Positions 56,401 through 64,000 of a DNA stretch of 64,000 bases are shown here, piece by piece. Under the pieces are notes generated by a model that saw nothing but the letters and a program-made list of their open reading frames with translations, made no database searches and was not told the origin of the DNA. A program made the position numbers and the translations under genes. The stretch is from Paramacrobiotus metropolitanus (Eukaryota; Tardigrada; Eutardigrada; Parachela; Macrobiotidae): NCBI RefSeq assembly GCF_019649055.1, contig NW_026570324.1, forward strand, positions 1-64,000. The letters are read 5' to 3'. Within the stretch, counting starts at the first letter, position 1; every line of letters begins with the position of its first letter.

Positions 56401-57171
56401 CGTGGAAACCAGTATATCCTGGTAGTGACTGACCTTTTCACTAAATATGTATTGGCAGGCACATTCCCGGTCCAGAGTGCGATGACGGTGGCGAAATTCT
56501 TGGTTTTCAAGGTGTTTCTGCAGCATTCGTTTCCCTTGCGGATCCTGAAAGATCAGGGGACACCGTTTGTCAACCAGCTGACCAGTGACCTTTACAAGAT
56601 ACTGGAGGTGAAGCGCGTTACGACGAGCGGATATATTCCGCAAACCAATGGCTCGTGCGAAAAGTACAATCAGACGCTTGCGCATATGATGTCGAAGTTC
56701 ATAGACGCTGAACAGCGCACCTGGGACGAGGTGCTGCCGTTTGTGGTGTTCGCAACAAACACCAGTAAGCACGACACGACGAAAGAATCGCCATTCAAGT
56801 TGCTGTACGGAAGGGAGCCGACGCACCCGGTCGACATCGCCTTTCCGACGGTAGCTGATGCGCTCTTGTATGATGTCGGAGAGCGGATGGAGGCGCTTCA
56901 TGCCAAGGCGAATGCGCGCATAGAGGGGAAGCAGAACTACCTCTACGCCCACGACGATCACCCGGAAGTGACTTACAAGGACGGGGATTACGTGTTGGTT
57001 TTCAACCCTGCCGGAAAGCGCGGTAAGGCGGCCAAGTTACTCAGCCGTTTTTACGGTCCCTACCGAGGGCTTAGGCAAACGTCGCCCGTGAACTATGGAG
57101 TCAAAACTTGTGGGATTCGGAAACGGAGGAACGTTTTCGTCACCCACGTGTCCAAGATGAAGCTGTTCTAG
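53432..57171 (+). pseudogene. Pol of the LTR element: protease, RT, RNase H, integrase
   Basis: The protease has ALVDTGANFSVVN (about 53965). RT has AMIDKGVIRPSRSDCSSPIV, the FGLKNAPSYFQR block, and catalytic VYFDDVII (about 55110). The RNase H part includes IHPDANGYAIGMV and VITDHHSLCWL. Integrase (56176-57171, unbroken) has an AMDFLG, KDQGTPF and GSCEKYNQ triad (DD35E) and a GPYRG tail. Breaks: a frame change at about 54905, TAG at 55008-55010 where tryptophan is usual (FYE*KVLCFGL), and shifts near 54690, 55365 and 56180. Order RT-RNaseH-integrase is Ty3/gypsy. Confidence 0.92.
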
Positions 57172-57183
57172 GATCGCAACGAG

Positions 57184-59482
57184 ATGTTCGTTGACTTCGA
57201 GGGTAAAGACGGCGAAGGACGGATTCCTGTCGCGCGTCCCAAGCACGCAGTGGCCCAAGACGAGGCCCTAGAGACGGCGGTGGAGGAGGAGCCGACTCCC
57301 GACCTCATGGCCGGCCCTGAAATTGCGGCCCCCGTGGTGACACCTGTTGTGCCGGAGACGCAGTCCCCTATGGTAACTGAGGTGGTGACAACGGCGGAGG
57401 CGGAGACACTCGCGCCGTTGACTCGTGAAAACTCGGAAACGGAACTGCGACGCTCGGGTCGTGAGCGTAGGGAACCGGATACTGCGGACAGGTATAACCC
57501 GTGTGCATACAAGCACTTTTACGGCTTGCTGCTGTTGGTGTTGTTGTTTAAGCCCTTAGTCGCAGCACTGGAGGTTGCTGTGTGCGACTGCTCTTCACCA
57601 CGGCATGTCGGAGTCGTCAGTTTTGAGCGATACGATCAGTGCCGGACGAATATGTCGTCTATCAAATTCATCCCGGTAAAGTACGATATCTACAGGGAAG
57701 ATAAGGCTCGAACGGTGTTCAAAAAATTCAGCTGCCGTGCATGGGAGCAGACCTTGCACATCGAGGAAGGATTCCTGGGCTGGACGGACACGACAAAGTC
57801 GTCGAAAGAGAAGCCGTTAGCAGCTGGCGACTTTGGGGTCATGGCGAACACATTCAAATGCGGTGTGAGTTCGATGGTGAAGCGTGGTAGTGTGTGGTCT
57901 TATACAGCGGAAACCCAAGGGCGAGGGTGCCTGGTACTCTACGAAGACGTACACTACCTACAACTGTGAAATCAAGGAGCTGTCCCTGGAGCAGGAATGC
58001 AAAACGTGCCCGATCATGAGTATCGTTGGAGAAGTGGCAATGGATCGAGCTATCGGTTACGCCATTCTGTCACACCGGACCATCGTATGGAACGACATTT
58101 CGCAGACGCAGAGACCGTGTGAAACGGCTCGTCTGACCAGGCGAGTCGGTCAACTGTATAATGATACATACGGTGTGTTAAGAATCCGCGATACTGCGCG
58201 CCAAATGGATTTCGTTCTAGGCGCAATGACGCGCTTGTGTGGACAGACCGGAACAAAGGCGTTCCGCGTTGTCGGCGAAACGAGTATGCTGTTGGTGGTG
58301 CTGACGTGCGCGGAGAAAATCCTCTTCCAGGACTTCAACTACACCGCCGGAGGCAGTGTCGTTGGAGGGGCAGGACGGGATTCGGCGTTTCGTGGCAAAA
58401 GAGGATTGCTGGGATTCGCCGGGGGAACACATCCAGGATTTCCTTCAGGATCATCGGGTACCGTAAAGCCGTTGCCACTGACAGAGGCCACAACGACTGT
58501 CGGGAGTGGTAAGAAGACGCCGGATGCGGAGGGCGCAACTACTGAACCCCCGATGACGCTACAACAGTACCTACCAGAGCACCTGCAATGGATTATGGAC
58601 TCGGTTGTGGAACAGGAAAACCACATTGCGGAAGCTGTTAACGCCGTCGATTGTCGGTTAAGTAGACTAAAAATTGAAAATCTTCATTCACTGTCGAAAG
58701 TGAGCGGAATTTTGGCTGCGCGTGCTATGCACTTTACAGAGTGTCAGAGCTAGGAGAGCTTCGGGAGCATGGATATTCTACGGTAGTGCCGACCGTTCCA
58801 CTTGACGTTCGAAGCGCAGAACACCGTCTACTGCGGCGTACAGCCTCGTTCGGAAAACTTCACGATTTCTCGCGACGGATTCACGGCGATAAAATGGCAA
58901 GAGTGCTACTGGCAGTCGCATACGGTGAATTTCCATGGGATACCTCACGTCTGGAGAGACGGAGATTGGCGACCAGTGCAGCCGGTGCAGTATGCTGACC
59001 GACAGCTGCTACTCGCGCCTTTCGAGATGACCGTTGACCTTTCTGGGGCCTTGCTGGAAGCAGCCGCCAAGAAGGAACATGCGATGACGTTTCAGTTGCT
59101 GGGCCAGTTGGCCGGGGCAATGGAACATAACGGAGTGGAGAACGTGGAATCGTTCGTTCAGAACGTTCAGCAGTCAGCAAGTGTACCTGAGAAAATGTCT
59201 AAGATACGTTGGTTCAAAACGATATTCGGGTCAATCACTACGGTGGTAGTGCTAGTGCTGATTGTGCTGGTCGTATTTCAGTGTCGCGGACCGATAGCTG
59301 GATGCGGAAAGCGGATTGTGAATCGCTTGGCCGAACGGAGACATCGACGTTCGACTGTGGTAGCGGAACCGGTGACATACGTCAGTGCTCCTGAGGATCC
59401 GGGTTATGAAGCGATTAACCCACCGGACAAGGAGGTGGGACGGATTTTCATCCCGTTACACCGTACGAATAACCGGACTTGA
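57184..59482 (+). pseudogene. Env-like glycoprotein of the LTR element
   Basis: The first frame (57184-57969) opens with an acidic, proline-rich stretch ending RRSGRERREPDTADRY, as at Pol C-termini. A signal-like HFYGLLLLVLLFKPLVA and cysteine-containing ectodomain follow. The second (57884-58753) has several cysteines and a glycine-rich stretch near 58350-58460 that could include a cleavage site (FRGKRGLLGF). The third (58802-59482) ends with a membrane span (TTVVVLVLIVLVVFQ) and a cytoplasmic tail. Frame changes near 57925, 58750 and 58800 break it. The fusogen class is not clear; a mononegavirus- or chuvirus-type origin is possible. Confidence 0.75.
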
Positions 59483-59506
59483 CGTCTTGAGGGACCTGCG
59501 ACGTCT

Positions 59507-59517
59507 GGGAAGGGGGC
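59507..59517 (+). other. Polypurine tract
   Basis: GGGAAGGGGGC directly before the 3' LTR; primes plus-strand synthesis. Confidence 0.75.
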
Positions 59518-59519
59518 AA

Positions 59520-59820
59520 TGTTACATAACTAGCTTAGTCATGTCTGATGTTAACCTATGGTCATATACGTTTTCTCCTATGGTCATGCATTTATGGTCA
59601 TAGTCCATGGTTTTGCCTTTCTCATGCCCTTGTGCGCCAGATGTACTGACAATGAGTGATTGTCTGATATTAGGCCGTTTCCCTGGATGTCCTGTTATTT
59701 CCGGCTTAGGTCGTTATATAAGCCTATGTTTACTTGTTATTTGTTAGTTCTTAGCTGAGTATTATTAAAGTGGCTAAAACCCGATATTCATTACGCCTTA
59801 CGGATAGTGTAAGCGTATCA
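59520..59820 (+). repeat. 3' LTR (301 bp)
   Basis: Nearly identical to the 5' LTR; ends GTATCA, followed by the ACAA duplication at 59821-59824. Confidence 0.96.
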
Positions 59821-59824
59821 ACAA

Positions 59825-61175
59825 CGTATCGGGCATTTGGCGTTAAAACCTTGGAGAAGCGTCTGTAACCGACCAAAACGTCCGGACGACCAAGACGTCC
59901 GGCGGACGTTTTGGTCGTTAAACCGACCAAACCGTCCAGGGGCAAAAAAAACCGTCCGCCGTAAAATTTGCCCACCCAAAATTTTTTGCGTTCTCAGCAT
60001 GGGCACTTTGGTCGGAGTACCATTTCAGCCCGGACACTTTAGTCGGAGAACCACTCCAACCAAAGGATCAGGGCTTAAATAGTGCTCCGACCAAAGTGCC
60101 CGGGCTACAATGGTACTCCGACAAATGTGTCCGGGATGAAAAAGCTCTCAGGAGCTTCAGTTCCCACCAGAACGCAAAAACATTTGGGTGGGCACAATTT
60201 GCGGCAGGCGTTTTTTTGGCCCCCGGACGGTTTGGACGGTTTAACGACCAAAACGTCCGCCGGGCGTCTTGGTCGTCCGGACGTTTTCGTCGGTTACAAG
60301 CGTCTTCACTCAAACGACGTGCCGTGTTGGGTGATGCGTTGTTTCTCGTGCGCTTTCCGCTGTTGAGCGATGCCGAACTGGTCAACGGGCCAATGAAAGT
60401 AAGTGCTGAGCGTGCCGCACTTATTGAGAGCGGTTAAGATACGGTACCCTATAGCTTGTGATACGTTTAATATTAGCTGCGGTGCCGCAGCGACACTACG
60501 TTTTTCAAAAAGGAAACAGGGAATTTCTTAGTAGCGCCTTCAGTCGAAAAATCCTCAACAGGTTTTTTGACACTGCTTAAAGGTTTTGTAATGTCCATCG
60601 TTCCTCAGTATCTCGCTCATAAGAAATATGAACAATCGAAGTTTGTGAACTGCATCAACGTGACCGATATTAATTGTACAGAGTCAGTTGCTGCTGGAAA
60701 CCGAATTGTTGGACATTTACCGGTTCCGGTATGCCAACAGTAAGCTCGACCTGCCTTTTTCGACGACACCCCGAACCGGCTCGGTTATCCGCATTCCTCG
60801 CGGCTACGCAGAATACGCATACAAAGAGGAAGTGATTTTAGAGAACGCCACGGACCACCACTGGTATCCGGCCATGGTGATGGGGATCGCGGAGCGGAGG
60901 TCAGTGTGTCGCGAGACGGAGGATACAGTGCACTGCCCTATGCGCCAAATGCATTCCTTCGCGCGTCGGATATCCTGACCATGGGACAGGAGGTCCAGTT
61001 TATGCTTAATTGTCAGACACGCGACTATGTCACGGGCACACTCGATGGATACCCGAATAATTGTTACACTATCTCCCATCCGAGCAAACGACAGCTGAGA
61101 CACTTTACGCAACGGCGTATCAGTAGCGAACAAATGACGGCCTGGGAGGCGACCCATGGTTCCTCTTTCACTTAG
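59825..61175 (+). pseudogene. BTB-family gene D, 3' exons only
   Basis: Exon 5 is split: its start lies before the MITE (to 59864) and it continues from 60306 with RRAVLGDALFLVRFPLLSDA to a donor at 60398 (AAA|GTAAGT). The last exon (60682-61175) has LLLETELLDIYRFRYANSKL, WYPAMVMGIAERR, then ASDILTMGQEVQFML in a shifted frame (near 60900). These match the last two exons of the copies at 21274-22010 and 62345-63012. No BTB or BACK exons lie upstream; the LTR element and the actinoporin gene do. It is a 5'-truncated relic, hit twice by insertions. Confidence 0.75.
59865..60297. mobile_element. Foldback MITE (433 bp) with 8-bp duplication
   Basis: Arms of about 150 bp starting GTAACCGACCAAAACGTCCG and, reversed, GTAACCGACGAAAACGTCCG. 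Flanks AAGCGTCT occur on both sides (59857-59864 and 60298-60305). The centre has GGTCGGAGTACCA/TGGTACTCCGAC inverted blocks. An 8-bp duplication suits hAT or P families; ends lack the usual hAT CAG. Confidence 0.88.
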
Positions 61176-62344
61176 CAATCTTGATGCTGTTTTGCTGGAT
61201 CGATTGATCGCAGCTTTCGCCACAAACAGAGTATTCTGTAGAGCGGCCGCAATTTACATATTTAGGTTTTAGATGAGGGGTTAACGGTTTCGCATTGTTA
61301 TATAGTGCTTTGTGTTTTTTGAATGCGATGCAGCAGCGAGGAATGGCTTGGACAGCACGTATTTTCTATGATTTGTATAGCTGTTGCTTGCAAGGTCGGC
61401 CGGAAGGTTGTCGTTTGCAGTTATGAGTATTGTCTTCGGTTTGTGGTATTTTGTGCTGTTATCTGTTTTGTATCAATCAGGTCTTGGTAAAGCAATGTGG
61501 CGGTTATTTTTCTGATATGTGGTGCGGGAAGTGCGTTGCAAATTGTATGCATACAAGGTGCATATTTATGCATACAGCTGAGACGTTTTTCCAAATGCCG
61601 TTGGCTGGCCCGATCTACTTGTATACACTGTGCGTAACTTGCATTATACAATATAAAACATCAACAGTGCAGTATACACTTTACTGTAGCCGCGCGATGA
61701 GTTTGCACCACAGAGTCTGGTATACGGAAATCGTCGCACACGCTGCAGCACGTTCTACGTAACGTGTGCACTGTCGGACCGGGGGCAGGCAGCGCCCGGA
61801 TCTAAAAGTGGTGCAAACTCATCGCGCGGCTACAGTACATCATCTCAGTGTTCCATGAGAAAGCGGTGCCGTATATCGTCTCGGTTTTCAAAGCGATGCT
61901 GAACATTCTGCAAATTTAACTCCTTTTCTGGTTGCGGTTCAGCAACGATTATGATGATTGCTTGCTTGTGCATGACAAGTTAATTACAGCAGACGGAAGT
62001 CGAAACTGTTGTTCGACGGCAACCTGCTAGTCACGTACTAACTTTCACAAAAGTTGATGGTACTTCCAGTAAAATTCATAACGGCATCACTCAAGTGACG
62101 CGTAATAATCTGTACACGCATGAATAGCAGGAGCTTGCTTAACTTCCTTTTTGGAACGTCTGTACGTACCGGTACGTAGGTACATCTATAGACGAGGAAC
62201 TTGAAAATCTTACAAAAATGAGAAAACACAATAATATAAATTTATAGAGAACACTGATTGCAGATAGCACAGCCTGTTTTCCGTGTTTTCAAAACGAACC
62301 ATGAGACTGTTGCCAGGCCGTTACAGTTCGCCAGTATTCGACAA
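61176..62344. other. Convergent intergenic region between BTB-family copies D and E
   Basis: 3' ends of plus-strand copy D and minus-strand copy E face each other. No gene recognised; it contains the inverted repeat at 61682-61837. Confidence 0.5.
61682..61837. repeat. Perfect 30-bp inverted repeat, 96-bp spacer
   Basis: Arm TACTGTAGCCGCGCGATGAG plus TTTGCACCAC (61682-61711) is exactly complementary to 61808-61837. The spacer is GC-rich near its right end. Confidence 0.95.
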
Positions 62345-64000
62345 CTAGTGGCCGTTGGCTGCCTTCCAGGCCGTCATCTGTTCGCGACCAATGCGAAGTT
62401 CCAGGAAGTGAACTCCGCTGATAAGCTGTGCCGGTGCGCAGGGAACGTATCGAATGGTGTGCCGATCACCTTGAGATGAAACATACGTAATGTGGCACGC
62501 CTCCATTCCGTCACAAAAAACGGGTTGGCCGTTTCTCAAGATATCCGCAGCTCGCACTACATGATCTGGTGTAGTTATACTAATCAGTCCGCGGTGCAGC
62601 ATGACTGTAATGCCAGATTCATTAATGTCCACGACTGCACCCGGGTGCCAATTCTGGTTATCGATATAAACAAAAACTCGCTCCCCGAGCTGGAAATGGA
62701 AGCTTAATCCTTTTCGTGGCTCAACAGGAAAGGGCAGAGACGGTTCGGCATGGTATGCTTATACTGGTACAGAGCCACTACTTCACTTTCCAGTAGTAAA
62801 CCATTCTGTAAAAGCACAGCATGCGCTCAGAAAACGCAATAAATTATCAGTTTTGCAAACGCTGTTGTGGACTAACCTTGACAGGGCCGCTGGCTAGCTG
62901 AGAATCGGTGAGCAGCGGAAATCGGACATGAAAAACGGCTATGCCCAGCATTTTGCGCCGATTAACGCCGGACACCTCCAGCTTATTCCGCCGGCATGTT
63001 TCAGCAGCCCATCTACAGCCAAAGAATTATTGATAATTCGGGCAGTAAGACCATTTTCGGAGTTTAGTTTTGGATAATATCAGCGTCATAAGTTAAACGG
63101 AAATACCTTTCTACGGCCGTATAAATGGTGTGTTCATCCGCCAACAATGTGTCACGTTGCAGGAGCATCGTCAGTGTGTCTTGACCAATCGCAGCAAACT
63201 CATCCGACTGAAAAATGGTGGTGGCAGATGCATCCACCATTGCCAAGCGCTTCTCCACAAAAACACCAGTAGCAGCATTATGCATAAAACGGTTGACCTG
63301 GTCGCAAAGGAAGGGAGGTAACCGCTATCCGTAGTTACAAGCAATTGAACACGAATATGGCAAGTTAATAGCTTACGTAGTCCAGAAACATTAGGCAGTT
63401 GTCAATTTTCAGTTGGCTCCGGGCGAATTTCAGACACGCTTCCAGCAACATCGGCAAGTTGTACTTGTCGGCACAGTAAATAGTCTGGAACAGATTTTCG
63501 GTCTGGAGATGCCGTTCGGTTGAACCAGAGTACATGTATCTGGAAAGAACAACAAATCTTTTTGAGTGTATTCGAAGAAAAATAATCAAATACGTGTAAC
63601 CAGAATAACAAATGAATTACAATAAGTTAAATACATAAAAATAATACTTAATTTAAAGGAGTGAGCCGACGCGGCGGATTTAAAAGTCTGGACAACAGCG
63701 TGTACGTACTGGAGCATAACAGCGAATGCTTCCGGCAGTATCTCCGGAATTTTGATTGGCTCCGTAGCGCTTTCGGCTAGCTCCCCATTGAACATTGCAT
63801 CAAAAACATCACTGTTCAGGCTGAGGATAAATCTGGAAGATCAGCTTGCACTGCGTGCCGTATTTACGTAACGGAAACGTTGGAACGTGACTTACTTATG
63901 AGCGGAAAACACTCTCACTGTTCCGTGCTCGTGTCCGACTGCAAATTTCACGTCGCTTATCTGTCCACTAGCCAACACGTGCTGCAGGAGATTGCTAATC
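62345..64000 (-). CDS. BTB-BACK protein (BTBD3/6-like) E, runs off the window
   Basis: Exons are 63896-past 64000 (LASGQISDVKFAVGHEHGTV), 63710-63832 (FILSLNSDVFDAMFNGELAE), 63377-63539 (YMYSGSTERHLQ), 63107-63297 (BACK, AAIGQDTLTMLLQRDTLLAD), 62877-63012 (CRRNKLEVSGVNRRKMLG) and 62345-62805. All introns are GT-AG. Exon 2 and exon 5 lengths (123 and 136) equal those of gene B. Likely a Cul3 adaptor. The last exon encodes a Tudor-like stretch (GERVFVYIDNQNWHPGAVVD) and has one apparent base shift near 62738 between LYQYKHTMPNR and PFPVEPRKG; otherwise open. The N-terminus is outside the window. Confidence 0.8.

Larger units (their letters stand above)
51856..59820 (+). mobile_element. Ty3/gypsy-type retroelement with env (endogenous retrovirus-like)
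   Basis: LTR - gag - pol (protease, RT, RNase H, integrase) - env - LTR, 7,965 bp, with a primer site after the 5' LTR and a purine tract before the 3' LTR. The order and the env suggest an errantivirus-like element. LTR identity of about 98% implies recent insertion. It landed in remains of a BTB-family gene (the flanking exon resumes at about 59825). Nonsense codons and frame changes in gag, RT and env make this copy defective as read. Confidence 0.95.

Noticed and set aside
1-64000. tRNA, rRNA genes and CRISPR arrays
   Set aside because: No tRNA-like T-loop/acceptor pairing, rRNA-like stretch or regularly spaced repeat array was noticed on either strand by eye.

Overview
The window is animal nuclear DNA. 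Most host genes carry short GT-AG introns, and the gene families are metazoan: BTB-BACK proteins, astacins, guanylate-binding-protein GTPases and an actinoporin-fold protein. Much of the rest is transposable elements. An ecdysozoan or other protostome is likely; a tardigrade is my best guess, but nothing seen here proves it.

1-23.4 kb: a whole Polinton/Maverick (163-20206) has clear terminal inverted repeats and a 6-bp target duplication, CATGCC. It sits in the last exon of a decayed BTB-family gene whose paralogue lies beside it (21274-23371). All Polinton genes read leftwards. From the left they are a double-BIR protein, small proteins, adenain-like protease, major capsid, pX-like protein, penton, integrase, a repeat-rich protein, a small hydrophobic protein, packaging ATPase, an acidic repeat protein, a two-lobed TBP-like protein, an unknown protein, a second BIR protein, another unknown, protein-primed DNA polymerase B, and a zinc-finger gene with three short introns. 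Most core genes are broken by frameshifts.

24.2-37.3 kb: two minus-strand paralogues join an astacin metalloprotease domain to leucine-rich-repeat-like modules. The left copy has lost its catalytic glutamate, keeps a membrane anchor, and holds a DIRS-type gag and a hAT-like element in its introns. The right copy has an intact active site and a nearly complete exon model.

38.2-48.1 kb: two GBP-like GTPase genes lie head to head with matching exons, each followed by the same mobile-element fragment, so the unit was duplicated in inverted orientation. Several foldback elements lie in their introns.

49.8-64 kb: a three-exon actinoporin-like gene, a Ty3/gypsy-type retroelement with env (LTRs about 98% identical), a MITE inside a BTB-family exon fragment, and another BTB-BACK gene that runs off the right edge.

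The most unusual finding is the Polinton cargo: a TATA-binding-protein homologue, two BIR proteins, a UBZ4-like zinc-finger gene with spliceosomal introns, and a repeated hairpin plus homopolymer signal between genes.
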